A DNA stretch of 64,000 bases from contig VHBB01000006.1 in NCBI GenBank assembly GCA_016872155.1, forward strand, positions 1-64,000. Reading direction: 5' to 3'. Shown piece by piece: positions 17,033 to 27,700 of the stretch (positions within the stretch are counted from its first letter, which is position 1; the number at the start of each line of letters is the position of its first letter). The notes beneath the pieces are model-generated. The model worked only from the letters and a program-made list of their open reading frames with translations, had not been told where the DNA came from and made no database searches. A program made the position numbers and the translations under genes. This DNA is from Sphingomonadales bacterium. GTDB taxonomy: Bacteria > Bacteroidota > Bacteroidia > Chitinophagales > Chitinophagaceae.

Positions 17033-17165
17033 AGCAATGGGTTTTATAAAAGAAGAAAGTTACTGTATTTAAGGCATACGCTGGCGCAATATAAAAGCTT
17101 TCTAAAATTTTTTGAATGCCGGATTTTACCGATTTTCGGTGCGTCTTAATTCTAACTTGCCTGCC

Positions 17166-18416
17166 ATGAAAAAAACCAACCGACTCACTACCTATATTTT
17201 GTTATCGATGCTGGCAGGTGTGGTCGTCGGCTATCTGGTACACGTCAATGCCGAACCGGCCTTTATAAAAGAATTTGCGGCCACTATAAAATTGCTGGGC
17301 AAGGTCTTTATTCGAATGGTGCAGATGATCATTGCACCACTTGTCTTTTCAACATTAGTGGTGGGCATCGCCAAGCTCGGTAATTTATCGGCGGTAGGAA
17401 GGGTCGGTGGTAAGTCGATGCTCTGGTTTATTACAGCATCGTTGGTATCGCTGAGTATCGGTCTGGTACTGGTCAATGTTTTTCAGCCCGGTCATTACAT
17501 CAATTTATCGCAAGCCGATACCGAGGGCGTAAAGGACCTGATGACGAAAAAGCAGGAGTTCTCGCTCGAGAAATTTATTGAACACATTATTCCGCGCAGC
17601 GTAATGGAGGCCATGGCCACCAACGAGGTGTTGCAACTAGTCGTGTTCTCTATCTTTTTTGGCGTTGCCACAACAGCGATCGGCGAACAGGCCAAGCCCG
17701 TCATTAAAGCACTCGACGCAGTCTCTCATATTATTTTAAAGATGGTGGGCTATGTAATGAACATCGCACCTCTTGGGGTATTTGGTGCGCTCTGCGCCGT
17801 GGTAGCAGCGCGTGGTTTGGGCATCTTTGAGTTTTATTTTATCTACTTTGTCTATTTTCTGTTGGGTATTACCGTACTGTGGATCTTATTACTCGGCGTT
17901 GGGTATCTTATTATCGGAGCTCGCATGAATGCGCTACTCAAGCGGATCGGCGGTCCGCTGCTGATCGCCTTTAGCACCACCAGTAGCGAGGCGGTATTTC
18001 CTAAACTTACCGAAGAGCTCGAACGCTTTGGTTGTAAAGACAAGATCGTGGCCTTTGTGCTGCCCCTGGGTTATTCATTCAATCTCGATGGCAGTATGAT
18101 GTACATGACCTTTGCCAGCATGGCCATTGCACAGGCCTACGGTATTCAGCTCGACTTGGGCACGCAGATTACCATGTTACTAGTGTTAATGTTGACCAGT
18201 AAGGGGATCGCGGGTGTGCCCCGCGCCTCATTGGTGGTGGTCTTGGCTACCTGTGCCATGTTCAATATTCCTCCAGAGGGAGTGGCCCTGATCTTACCTA
18301 TCGATCATTTTTGCGATATGTTCCGCTCTGCTACCAATGTAGTGGGTAATGCACTGGCCACGACCGTCGTTAGCAATTGGGAAGGTGAACTTGAAAGTCC
18401 GACAACCACGGCCTAA
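17166..18416 (+). CDS. dicarboxylate/amino acid:cation symporter (DAACS family), second copy
   Basis: A 416-residue paralogue of the symporter at 3376. Start at the ATG at 17166 (MKKTNRL); the open frame extends to 17112 but lacks support. Signatures: STTSSEAVFP in hairpin 1, NLDGSMMYM in the NMDGT position, LTSKGIAGVPRAS in hairpin 2, and D-x3-D-x-x-R-x3-N-x3-N in the last helix. The second hairpin, with VPRAS in place of the VTGSG of the first copy, is the pattern usual in glutamate/aspartate carriers. It differs from the first copy at substrate-contacting positions, so the two probably prefer different acids. DedA and MFS genes follow at 11 and -8 bases, suggesting one operon. Confidence 0.9.
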   Translation: MKKTNRLTTYILLSMLAGVVVGYLVHVNAEPAFIKEFAATIKLLGKVFIRMVQMIIAPLVFSTLVVGIAKLGNLSAVGRVGGKSMLWFITASLVSLSIGLVLVNVFQPGHYINLSQADTEGVKDLMTKKQEFSLEKFIEHIIPRSVMEAMATNEVLQLVVFSIFFGVATTAIGEQAKPVIKALDAVSHIILKMVGYVMNIAPLGVFGALCAVVAARGLGIFEFYFIYFVYFLLGITVLWILLLGVGYLIIGARMNALLKRIGGPLLIAFSTTSSEAVFPKLTEELERFGCKDKIVAFVLPLGYSFNLDGSMMYMTFASMAIAQAYGIQLDLGTQITMLLVLMLTSKGIAGVPRASLVVVLATCAMFNIPPEGVALILPIDHFCDMFRSATNVVGNALATTVVSNWEGELESPTTTA

Positions 18417-18427
18417 TAAAATCTTGT

Positions 18428-19159
18428 ATGTCTATTTTTTTGCTGGATGCTTTTCATTGGACGAATCTTTTGCAGCCTCAGTTCTATGTAGAGAACGGCG
18501 GGCTCTGGCCACTGTTGTTTGTGGTCTTTGCCGAGACCGGACTTTTCGTTGGTTTCTTTCTGCCTGGCGATTCACTGCTGTTTGTGGCCGGCATTTATGC
18601 GCACGAGATTACCCGAAAGACCGGCGACGTGGTGCCCGGGCTGGCTTATCAGTTTCTGGATCTGATCGGGCTTGGCATGGTGCGCAACGAGTGGGTCGAT
18701 CTTCTCGTACTCTCTGCCTTGGTTGCCGCTATGGGCATTGCAGGAAACATGGTAGGCTATTGGACGGGTCGAAAAGTGGGTCCTGCTATGTACAACTGGC
18801 GAGACCGGTTACTGTTTAAGAAGAAATATTTACACCAGGCGCGGGAGTTCTATGAGAAGCACGGAGGATTGGCGGTGATCGGGGCTCGTTTTTTGCCACT
18901 CATTAGAACATTTGCCCCCATTGTGGCGGGTATTGTGCAAATGGATAGGACACGTTTTCATTTTTTTAATGTCGTCGGCAGCATTTCGTGGGTTTGCTCC
19001 ATGATCTTCTCCGGTTATTTTTTGCAAAAGTGGATACTGGCCACGTATGGCTTTGATCTTAAAGAGCATTTAGAAATTATTGTACTTGTTATTGTACTGG
19101 TCACAACGGCCCCTGTACTTATTAAGATGGTGGCCGGAAAGGTAAAGTCAAATGGATAA
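18428..19159 (+). CDS. DedA-family membrane protein
   Basis: A 243-residue member of the DedA/VTT family, inner-membrane proteins needed for envelope integrity; some recycle undecaprenyl phosphate or flip lipids. Residues essential in other members are conserved: the acidic pair E36 (FAETG) and D48 (PGDS), and the two arginines of GARFLPLIRTF at about 150-160. The hydrophobic profile with re-entrant loops fits. It starts 11 bases after the DAACS gene and its end overlaps the MFS start by 8 bases, so all three are likely translated from one mRNA. Confidence 0.9.
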   Translation: MSIFLLDAFHWTNLLQPQFYVENGGLWPLLFVVFAETGLFVGFFLPGDSLLFVAGIYAHEITRKTGDVVPGLAYQFLDLIGLGMVRNEWVDLLVLSALVAAMGIAGNMVGYWTGRKVGPAMYNWRDRLLFKKKYLHQAREFYEKHGGLAVIGARFLPLIRTFAPIVAGIVQMDRTRFHFFNVVGSISWVCSMIFSGYFLQKWILATYGFDLKEHLEIIVLVIVLVTTAPVLIKMVAGKVKSNG

Positions 19160-20387
19160 TTCACCCCGTCATTCCATTTTTAATGTTACGGTCATCGTGG
19201 CTGCCTTGGGCTATTTTGTAGACATCTACGATCTGTTGCTTTTTGGCATTATACGCATTCCTAGTTTACAGTCACTGGGGCTAAGCCCCGAGCAGGTCAA
19301 GCTCAACGGAGAACTCATTTTGCAATGGCAAATGTGGGGGTTGTTACTAGGGGGGATCGTCTCGGGTGTAATTGGCGATAAGCGTGGGCGACTGAGTGTG
19401 CTCTTCGGCTCCATCATTCTATACTCTGCGGCCAATATTGCCAATGGGTTTGTAGAAACGGTCGAGCAATACAAGTGGATACGTTTTATTGCCGGATTGG
19501 GATTGGCGGGCGAGTTAGGGGCGGGTATTACCCTGGTCTCTGAGGTAATCCCGAAACAAAAAAGAGGACTGGCTACTTCTTTTGTGGCCGGTATTGGACT
19601 TACCGGTGCTATTCTCGCTTATTTTATGAAGCAGACCTTCGATTGGCGCACCTGTTATTTTATTGGCGGAGGTCTTGGGGTTGCGCTGCTGCTGCTTCGC
19701 ATCTCGGTATTGGAATCGAGCATGTTTCATCAGGTCAAAAAGCAAAATGTCTCAAGGGGTAATTTTTGGCTCTTCTTTACCAACCTCGATCGGTTCAAAC
19801 GTTATCTATTCGGTATTCTCATAGGGCTGCCCACTTGGTATGTGATCGGTATCTTGGTTACTTTTTCTAATGATTTTGCCTTGGCCTTTGGGATTACCGA
19901 AAAGATCGATCCGGGCAAGGCCATCATGTTCGCCTATGCTGGTATTTCGTTGGGTGATATTTTAATTGGGTTGCTTAGCCAGTGGTTGCGTAGTCGCACG
20001 CGTGCCTTGTATATTTTTTACGGCATTACCATGCTCTTTATGGTCTTCTATTTTACGCTGCTCTGGCAAGGGACTGCCACCGCCTTGTACCTGATCTGTG
20101 CAGGGCTTGGGTTCGGCACTGGCTTTTGGGCCATCTTCGTGACCATGGGGGCCGAGCAGTTTGGGACAAACCTTCGGGCTACCGCCGCAACTACCATTCC
20201 CAATATGGTCAGAGGCATGCTGGCCATCTTTATCTTGCCCCTATTTAAGTTTCTCGAAAAGTTGCCATCCATTGGCTATGTAAATGCAGGCATCATTACC
20301 GGTGTACTCATCATGATCATTACCTGGACGGCTGCCTTAATGACCAAGGAGACCTTTCACAAGGACCTTGAATTCTTAGAGGAGTAA
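19152..20387 (+). CDS. MFS transporter (metabolite:proton symporter-like)
   Basis: A 411-residue, twelve-helix major facilitator. Motif A between helices 2 and 3 reads GVIGDKRGRLSVL. The helix 4-5 region (GLGLAGELGAGITLVSE), with glycine-rich spacing, and the VDIYDLLLFG opening resemble the MHS branch of proton-coupled carriers for organic acids and osmolytes. The start overlaps dedA by 8 bases. It ends 3 bases before the convergent ABC-F gene, with no hairpin between. The substrate is unknown; neighbours suggest amino or organic acids. Confidence 0.85.
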   Translation: MDNSPRHSIFNVTVIVAALGYFVDIYDLLLFGIIRIPSLQSLGLSPEQVKLNGELILQWQMWGLLLGGIVSGVIGDKRGRLSVLFGSIILYSAANIANGFVETVEQYKWIRFIAGLGLAGELGAGITLVSEVIPKQKRGLATSFVAGIGLTGAILAYFMKQTFDWRTCYFIGGGLGVALLLLRISVLESSMFHQVKKQNVSRGNFWLFFTNLDRFKRYLFGILIGLPTWYVIGILVTFSNDFALAFGITEKIDPGKAIMFAYAGISLGDILIGLLSQWLRSRTRALYIFYGITMLFMVFYFTLLWQGTATALYLICAGLGFGTGFWAIFVTMGAEQFGTNLRATAATTIPNMVRGMLAIFILPLFKFLEKLPSIGYVNAGIITGVLIMIITWTAALMTKETFHKDLEFLEE

Positions 20388-20389
20388 CA

Positions 20390-22279
20390 TCAATGCCGTT
20401 CGCTGAGTTCGAGCCATCGCAGTTCCATTGCATCAATTTTGGTCGAAAGGCCTTCGATCTGTAGCGATAGGGTGGTGAGTTGTTCGTACGAGCAGTTTCC
20501 ACTGGCGAGCTCTTCGCTGATCTTTCTTTTTTCTTCGCTAAGTAGGGGGAGCTCCTTTTCGAGTTGTTCGAATTCTCTTTTCTCTTTGTACGAGAGCGGT
20601 TTTTTTTCTTTTGTAATCGTAGCCGTAACCGTAGCCGCTTGGCTGGGGGGTGCTGCTGTTTCTTCGCTCTGAACAGGCACCTTCTTTTTTTCACCAACCT
20701 CTAGTCGGTATTGGCTGTAGTGCCCGGGAAAATCGCGTATGACCCCATTACCTTCAAAGACCAATAAGTGATCGACCAACCGGTCCATAAAATAGCGGTC
20801 GTGCGAGATAATCACGAGGCAGCCGCCAAACTCCAATAAGAAATTTTCGAGTACGGCCAGTGTCGGCAAGTCCAGATCGTTGGTCGGCTCATCCAGAATT
20901 AAAAAATTGGGATTGCGAAATAAGATAGCCAGCAGATGCAATCTTCGTTTTTCTCCGCCACTCAACTTGCTGATGTAGGTATACTGTTTGTCGGGATCAA
21001 ACAAGAAGAGCTGTAAAAATTGAGCGGCGCTCAGCGAGCCTCCGGTGGCCAGCGGAAAGTTCTCGGCTATGTTCTTTACAAATTCGATCACCCGCTGGTC
21101 TTCTTTTAGCTGAAGGCCTTGTTGTGAATAATTACCAAAAACGATCGTGTCGCCCACATTAATCTTGCCGCTATCGGCTTGTTCGAGTCCTTGTAAAATA
21201 TTGGTGAACGTTGATTTGCCGACGCCATTGGGCCCAATAATGCCCACTCGTTCACCTTTTTTAAAGGTGTAATCAAACCCTTTTAGGATCACCTTGTTCG
21301 CGTAGCTCTTATATATTTTTTTTAATTCGATGATCTTTCCGCCCAGCCGGCTCATTTTCATGGAAAGTTGCAACGACGTATCCTGGGTTTGTTTCGATGC
21401 CTTTTCGGCAACTACATAAAAGTTGTCTTGCCGGCTTTTACTCTTGGTGGTACGGGCCTTGGGTTGCTTTCGCATCCATTCCAGCTCTCTTCGATACAAA
21501 TTACGCGCCTTATCTACAGAGGCCTTATCACTTTCTGTACGCGCTGCTTTTTTTTCGAGGTAATTTTCGTAATTGCCCTTATAAACGAAAAGTTCACTGC
21601 CTTCTAATTCCCAGATCTCATCGCAAACCGTATCCAAAAAGTAGCGATCGTGCGTCACTAAAATCAGGGTTAGATTTTCGCGGTTCAAGAATTGCTCCAT
21701 CCACTCTACCATCGACACATCCAGGTGGTTAGTGGGTTCGTCCATAATTAGCAAGCAATGCTTGTGCTCAAAGCCAATATCGATAAGTGTCTTTGCCAGG
21801 GCAATTCGTTTACGCTGTCCACCACTTAGCGTGCCCATCGATTGGTTTAGTTCGTGAATGTTGAGTTTATCTAAGATCTGTTTGACCTTGGCATCCACAT
21901 CCCAGGCGCCCAGCTCGTCCATTTTTACGATGGCCTCGTTGAGTCGCTCCGCATCTTGCGACGCGGCGGCCGCCTCGTATGCACGCACGGCATTCATGAG
22001 CGGATGATCGTAAAAGAAGATGGTCTGGGCAACGGTCTTGTTGGGGTCAAAGGCAGGCTCTTGCTCAAATAAGATCACATCCACTTCTTTATTGACCCAG
22101 ATCGTTCCCGTATCGGCCGTCTCTTGACCGGCCAGCATGTGCAGCAGGGTAGATTTGCCCGAGCCGTTACGAGCAATGAGTGCGATCTTATCGCCCTGGC
22201 TTATATGAAAGCTGATCGAAGAAAAAAGTGGATTGATCCCAAAGCTCTTCGATATATTTTCTGCGCTTAAAAAATGCAT
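20390..22279 (-). CDS. ABC-F ATPase (Uup-like)
   Basis: A 629-residue soluble protein with two ABC domains and no membrane part, typical of ABC-F factors that act on stalled ribosomes. Domain 1 has ARNGSGKST (36-44) and TLSGGQRKRIAL; domain 2 has GPNGVGKST and KLSGGEKRRLHLL. The linker between domains (about 240-310, rich in Lys, Arg and Glu) is the P-site tRNA-interaction motif. A C-terminal coiled coil (about 555-625) after a proline/alanine stretch marks the Uup group. An exact TATCTTTG box (22284-22291) ends 4 bases before the ATG. Antibiotic resistance roles occur in other subfamilies, but nothing here points to that. Confidence 0.9.
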   Translation of the reverse strand: MHFLSAENISKSFGINPLFSSISFHISQGDKIALIARNGSGKSTLLHMLAGQETADTGTIWVNKEVDVILFEQEPAFDPNKTVAQTIFFYDHPLMNAVRAYEAAAASQDAERLNEAIVKMDELGAWDVDAKVKQILDKLNIHELNQSMGTLSGGQRKRIALAKTLIDIGFEHKHCLLIMDEPTNHLDVSMVEWMEQFLNRENLTLILVTHDRYFLDTVCDEIWELEGSELFVYKGNYENYLEKKAARTESDKASVDKARNLYRRELEWMRKQPKARTTKSKSRQDNFYVVAEKASKQTQDTSLQLSMKMSRLGGKIIELKKIYKSYANKVILKGFDYTFKKGERVGIIGPNGVGKSTFTNILQGLEQADSGKINVGDTIVFGNYSQQGLQLKEDQRVIEFVKNIAENFPLATGGSLSAAQFLQLFLFDPDKQYTYISKLSGGEKRRLHLLAILFRNPNFLILDEPTNDLDLPTLAVLENFLLEFGGCLVIISHDRYFMDRLVDHLLVFEGNGVIRDFPGHYSQYRLEVGEKKKVPVQSEETAAPPSQAATVTATITKEKKPLSYKEKREFEQLEKELPLLSEEKRKISEELASGNCSYEQLTTLSLQIEGLSTKIDAMELRWLELSERH

Positions 22280-22283
22280 GGCG

Positions 22284-22291
22284 CAAAGATA
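22284..22291 (-). promoter_or_regulatory. -7 box directly before the ABC-F start
   Basis: On the minus strand TATCTTTG is an exact TAnnTTTG match and is separated from the start codon by 4 bases. No TTTG is seen at the expected distance. Confidence 0.5.
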
Positions 22292-22341
22292 GGCTCGCTA
22301 TTTCTCTCAGGCTGTTTTCTTTAAAAAGAAAGGTGTATTGT

Positions 22342-22989
22342 TTAGCTCGCGATTAGCAGGCAGAGTAGCACGGTTAGCAAGACCAGCGCCATCACGCGGT
22401 AACGGTCGCGGCTGGCTTCTCTACTTATTTTTCGTTTTGCCTTCGTAAGTTCTTGTTGCCAAAGCGAGTTTTGGGGCTCTATCTTGGCTAAGGAATTTAC
22501 GAGGGGTATAAAACGGGTTAGTGGAAGTAAGGTGGCGGCTTGCAATAAGAGCCGAGCCCCGGTTAACATCGCTTCGGGGTGAGCAAAGGATTGTAGCGAA
22601 GTAATGGTTTGTTCGGCGGTCAATTTTTCGATCTGCTCTTGCACACTCCGGTGATCTATACGATCAGGATCTTGGGTGCTGACCTTTTTTTCAAGGGCCA
22701 GACATTCTTTGATCCAACCCGCCAGATCGATCGTATGGGTGGCTGTGGATTGGCCCTGTGCTTTGCGTAGCCAACGCTCTTGCAGAAATTCTATTTTTTG
22801 TAAGGGATCGCTCAAGACCTCATAGGCCTGCTGAACCGCTGCAAAGCGAAGGGCCAGTGCAGGATCATTGCCGGTCTTATCGGGATGCAGGTCGAGTATT
22901 TTTTTTCGCCATGCTTTTTTGATCTGCTCGGCCGTTGCACCGGGGGCAAGTCCTAAGGTTTGGTAGTGATCTTGGTAGTTGCGTTGCAA
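22342..22989 (-). CDS. J-domain protein with a C-terminal membrane anchor
   Basis: A 215-residue protein. The N-terminal J domain (about 6-70) is complete, including the HPD tripeptide in LHPDKTG that stimulates DnaK ATPase. The middle (about 90-190) is helical and unlike the glycine-rich or zinc-finger parts of classic DnaJ. The last 20 residues (MALVLLTVLLCLLIAS) form one membrane helix, so it is probably a tail-anchored co-chaperone with the J domain in the cytoplasm. The start is a TTG at 22989, 3 bases after the amidohydrolase stop, so the two are probably co-transcribed. Its client is unknown. Confidence 0.8.
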   Translation of the reverse strand: MQRNYQDHYQTLGLAPGATAEQIKKAWRKKILDLHPDKTGNDPALALRFAAVQQAYEVLSDPLQKIEFLQERWLRKAQGQSTATHTIDLAGWIKECLALEKKVSTQDPDRIDHRSVQEQIEKLTAEQTITSLQSFAHPEAMLTGARLLLQAATLLPLTRFIPLVNSLAKIEPQNSLWQQELTKAKRKISREASRDRYRVMALVLLTVLLCLLIAS

Positions 22990-22992
22990 CGC

Positions 22993-24633
22993 TTATTTAT
23001 TTTTCGAGTAGACCCGCTCACCATTAATATAAGTGGCCATTACCTGCGTAGCCAGAATGGCGGGTCCTGCTGCGGTCATCAGATCTTGATCACAAATAAT
23101 AAAGTCCGCCCATTTACCTTTTTCCAAACTCCCTTTTTTGGCTTCTTCAAAACTTCCTTTAGCCGCCCAGATCGTCATTCCCCGAAGGGTTTGCTCGCGG
23201 GTAAGGGCGTTTTCGATCTGAAATCCCTCTTGCGGCCAGCCACTGGCATCTTGTCTAAAGACGGCAGCATAAAAAGTTTTGAATGGAGAAATATGCTCTA
23301 CCGGAAAGTCAGTACCCAGCGGCATCCAGTGGTGTTGGCCCAGCAACTGTTGATAGGCATAGGCCGATCGAATACGTTCGGTTCCGAGTCTTTTCTCTGC
23401 CCAATACATATCAGAGGTGGCATGGGTGGGTTGAACAGAAGGAATTACGCCGTAGGTGCCAAAAAGCGCAAGATCGGCGGGGTTAACGACCTGTGCATGC
23501 TCAATTCTCCAACGCATGTCTTTTTCCTTTTTTAGATAACGGCCATAGATCTGCAAGAGGGTCCTGTTTCCGCTATCTCCGATGGCATGGGTATTCATTT
23601 GCCATCCCTTGCTTGCACACCAGCGTGCCACACTGTCAAAATGGTCAGGGTTACTTAGCAAAAAGCCAAAATTTTCTTTATCGTCTTCGTAAGGATGCAG
23701 TAAACAAGCACCCCTCGAACCCAAGGCGCCGTCGCCATACACCTTAATACTTCTTACTTGCAAACGATCTTCTACGATCATGCCATTTTTTTCGGCAAAC
23801 TCATAATTGGCGGGTCGGTCGCTGAGCATAATATTCAAGCGCAGCTTTACTTTTTTTTCGCGTTGCAGTTGACGCAGCTGTTCTACCACCGGGGCATCGA
23901 GCCCGCAATCGGTCAGTGAGGTAAGTCCTACGGCCCAACAATTTTGTTGGGCTTGTTGCAGCACCTGGGCGAGTTCCTCTTTTGTGGCCGGCGGAACGAC
24001 CTTGCTTACGACATCCACCGCGTTATCGATTAAAAGTCCTGTTAAACGGCCATCGCGGGTCACCATCTTTCCACCTACCAGGGTTTGACCTGCGGTAATA
24101 CCTGCCTTGCGAAGGGCCTCGCTATTGGCCATGGCCGCATGCCCATCAATGCGGGTCAGCAGAACGGGTCTGTTAGGAAAAAGCGCATCGAGCGCAGCAT
24201 TATCGGGAAAGTCTTTGTTATCCCAGTCATTTTGATCCCAGCCATGCCCTACGACCCAACCGTTGGGGTGTGTTGTTGCAAATTCTTTAAGCGTAGTTAA
24301 GATCTCTTCCCAACTTTTTGTACCTACCAGCGAGGCGGTACGAAGGGTCTCGGCATAGCCTACAAAATGCGCGTGCGCATCATTGAAGCCCGGATAAATG
24401 TATTTTTTTTCGGCATCAAGACTATCGCGAAAATTAAACTGCGCGCGAAGTGATATAGCGGTTCCTGTGGCCACCACCTTTCCCTTATCGATTGCCATGG
24501 CCTCTTGCACAGAAAAGGCGCTGTCTATGGTGTAGATCTTCGCATTAAAGACCAGCAGGTCCGTTTGGGGTCTGGTAGAGCAGGCCATCATCAACAAGAG
24601 AAGGGCCAGAAGAGGTGTCCATCTTGAGTACAT
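22993..24633 (-). CDS. YtcJ-like metal-dependent amidohydrolase, predicted lipoprotein
   Basis: A 546-residue protein from the ATG at 24633 (MYSRW). A TATCTTTA box lies just upstream, inside the frame's longer reading. A lipobox (LLLMMAC) puts the lipid anchor near residue 18. The amidohydrolase barrel shows the first metal pair HAH (in NDAHAHF), a lysine-region GDGALGSRG, MNTHAIGDSGN, WRIEHAQ and GTDFPVEH near the C-terminus. Members hydrolyse amides of unknown natural substrates. As a lipoprotein it acts in the periplasm. A J-domain gene follows 3 bases later. Confidence 0.85.
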   Translation of the reverse strand: MYSRWTPLLALLLLMMACSTRPQTDLLVFNAKIYTIDSAFSVQEAMAIDKGKVVATGTAISLRAQFNFRDSLDAEKKYIYPGFNDAHAHFVGYAETLRTASLVGTKSWEEILTTLKEFATTHPNGWVVGHGWDQNDWDNKDFPDNAALDALFPNRPVLLTRIDGHAAMANSEALRKAGITAGQTLVGGKMVTRDGRLTGLLIDNAVDVVSKVVPPATKEELAQVLQQAQQNCWAVGLTSLTDCGLDAPVVEQLRQLQREKKVKLRLNIMLSDRPANYEFAEKNGMIVEDRLQVRSIKVYGDGALGSRGACLLHPYEDDKENFGFLLSNPDHFDSVARWCASKGWQMNTHAIGDSGNRTLLQIYGRYLKKEKDMRWRIEHAQVVNPADLALFGTYGVIPSVQPTHATSDMYWAEKRLGTERIRSAYAYQQLLGQHHWMPLGTDFPVEHISPFKTFYAAVFRQDASGWPQEGFQIENALTREQTLRGMTIWAAKGSFEEAKKGSLEKGKWADFIICDQDLMTAAGPAILATQVMATYINGERVYSKNK

Positions 24634-24672
24634 AGTAAATAAATTGGAGATAAAGATATTCATTCTAAAAAA

Positions 24673-24696
24673 AAGACCGCTCTGTGGAGCGGTCTT
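24673..24696 (-). terminator. intrinsic terminator of the TonB-dependent receptor gene
   Basis: AAGACCGCTC and GAGCGGTCTT pair perfectly around a TGTG loop, followed in the minus direction by a T-run. It lies 22 bases after the receptor stop codon. Confidence 0.85.
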
Positions 24697-24717
24697 ATAA
24701 ATCAGGTTGAGAAAAAA

Positions 24718-27700
24718 TTAGTTGAACAAGTAGCGAAGACCAAACTGGATCGAGTAAGTAGAAGCCACACTCACGTTGTCACGGAAGGTCTTGGTAAGGA
24801 TATCTCCGTTGGCGCTACCAAAGCGATAGATAGGTTGAGTTGTTCCACCAGGGACTAAACTTACCGCGTTTGTAATAGCCAAAGGACGAGAATTGTTGAT
24901 TGTTTTGATCTTACCCCATCCTGGATCAATTAGGTTACCTGCATTAAAGATATCAATACTGAACTGCAGACAGTTCTTAGTACCCTTAATGTTCGTAAAG
25001 AGATCTTGCATGATTTTAACATCTAAACGATTCAACCATGGCAGCTGAGCACCATTACGTTCAGCGTATTGGCCTCGGTGAGCACGAAGATATTTGTCTT
25101 GTTGAATATAGCGCTCGAACAACGCTCTTTGAGCAGCTTGATTATAGACTACGCCATTTACGGTGTTGTCAACAAACAGCATTTGTTGCACTTCGGTTGC
25201 AGTTGGAATATACAAAAGGTCGTTACCATTAATGCCGTCACGATTAAAGTCAGATACAATACCAGTAGGAGCTACGCCATCATAAACATAAGAGAAGCGA
25301 CCATTGACACCGCCGTTGTAGAAAGCAGAAATAGTGGTGGCCAAATTCTTGAAATACTCTTTACGGTAAGAGATCATGGCTACAACGCGATCAGGTATTA
25401 CGTAGTCGGCATGGCTGAGCGTTTGTGAGTTGGGGCCCCACACGTTGGGCGTTCCCTGCCAGGCTGAAAGAGGCTGGTCGCCACCACCATCAAACAAATT
25501 GGCGGCCATCGATTTGGTATAAGCAACCGACCAAGCAAGGCCTTTGCTGTATTGTTTCTCAACTTTGGCAGTCAGCGAGAAATAATAACCGCGAGTTCCA
25601 TTATCCAATACTACCGGGTTAAATGCGCCTGATGCATTGGCTTGTGGAATACCATTATTTAGTGTATTGATGAAACGTGTTTGGTTGGTGGCTCCATAAA
25701 TAGGCCGGCGATCGGGGTAACCCGCAACTGCTAATGCAGCAGGAGAGATCATGTTGGGATTACGGAAGATGGCCGTATACATGTCTTTATTAAAAATGGC
25801 CTCAATGGTACCGATGATTCCTTTGCCTAAACGAGTGTCGATGGCAAGGGTGGACTTCCAAGTTTGAGGGTTTCTAAAGTCCTCAACCAGTGCGGTGAGA
25901 CTACCGGGCACAATGGTTCCGGCTGTAGGTACAGTAGAAGGTCTGTAGGCGGCAGGGTCAGGATTAAAGGGGCCAGGTGTGTTGGCTTGGCCATTCCAGA
26001 ATTGCGTCACCTGAATCATTCCATTGTCACCCGACTGACTCACGATCCATACAAAAGGAACGCGTCCGGTAAAGATGCCTGTTCCACCACGAATCTGCAA
26101 CGAGCGATCTCCATAGAGGTCCCAGTTAAAGCCCATGCGGGGAGACCACATTAAACGATTCTTAGGAAGGTTTCCGGTGTTGATCTTCTCGCCACCATCA
26201 AAATTCATTTTGAGCACCAAGGGGTGAGTCAGAATTTGAGGAACATCGGGATAGGTGGGAAGATCCACACGTAGTCCCAGTGTTAAACGAAAATCTTTGG
26301 TAACAGTAATCTCGTCTTGTCCGTAAGCGGAATACTGAGCGAACTTAAAAGATGAGAAAGCAGGAGCAAAGTTCTTTGACAACGAGTAGGTAATAGCAAA
26401 ATCTCTGGGCTTGGCACGCAGGGCGGGGTTAGGATTGATAGAGGTGGCAAAATCGGCCCAGCTGTTAAACACATAAAAGCTGGTACCAAAGCGCTGGAAA
26501 CCGTTGATGGTCTCACTGAGCTCGTATTGACCGCCCACTGTCCAGTTATGCTTGCCGGTAGTCCAGGTAAGATTATTGATTACCGAGTACGTCTTTACCT
26601 GACGCAGGTTACCAAAACTGAAGGGCTCAAATCCAAATGAGGTATAAGGAGCAGGACCGGTAACACCACCTGTGTTGCTCAAAATATCTACGAAGGGGAA
26701 GATCTGGCTATCGGTAGAACGAGAGTCATTTTGGAAGGTATAGGTAGCACGGAAGGTGTTAGCTACCTTTCCCCAAGTTGAGTTCAACTCACCGGCTAAT
26801 GAATAAAGATTGGCGCCCTGAAAATAATTGGAGTTCTTGAACCAAAGTGAGGTGGCCGCTGTACGGTTACTGGTATAGTTAACGTTAGACCCACTCAAAG
26901 AGGTACTGGGTGTAAAAGGCTCTCCGCCCTCTACCTGGCTATAGCGAATGTTCAAGCGATGTTTATCGTTGATATTCCAGTCTATGCGAGCCAGATATTT
27001 AGTACGCTCGATGTTGGGCACATATCCCTGAAAAGGACCGGTAACATACCCGTAATTATCCAGCAAAAATTTGCTGATAAAGTTTAGGGAGTCGGCAGTA
27101 GGACGAACGATATTGGGAGCACTTCCGTAAGGAGCCGCTGCTGTTGCAGCGAAGAAGTTTTGAATTGACTTAGGCTGATTCTCTGTTTCGTAATTAATAA
27201 AGAAGAATAACTTGTTTTTGATGATGGGGCCACCCATGCGGAAACCATATTGGTTGAATTCTTCTACGGGTCGAATAAATTTGGTTTGTTCAACCTGATC
27301 GCCCCTTTGTTTTTCGTTACGGAAATAGCGATAAACAGATCCGGTGAACGTGTTGGTTCCAGAGCGGGTTACGGCGTTAACAGCAGAACCAATAAATCCC
27401 GATTGGCGAATATCAAAGGGAGTGATGTTGATAGAGATCTCATCGAGCGCATCTAGAGAGATGGGGGCTCCACCAGCAGGCAGGTTAGAACCAATACCAA
27501 AGCTGTTATTGAAGTCAGACCCATCTACGGTAAAGTTGTTCTGGCGATAGTTTCCTCCTCCAATCGAGGGTCCGTTCGCCTGTGGAGTAGCACGCGTAAG
27601 CTCGTTGATGCTGCGGCTAAAAGTAGGCAAGGTATTGATCTGACGGGTACCGACATTAGTTACGGCACCTGTACGGCCTGCATTAAGAATAGAATTTCTT

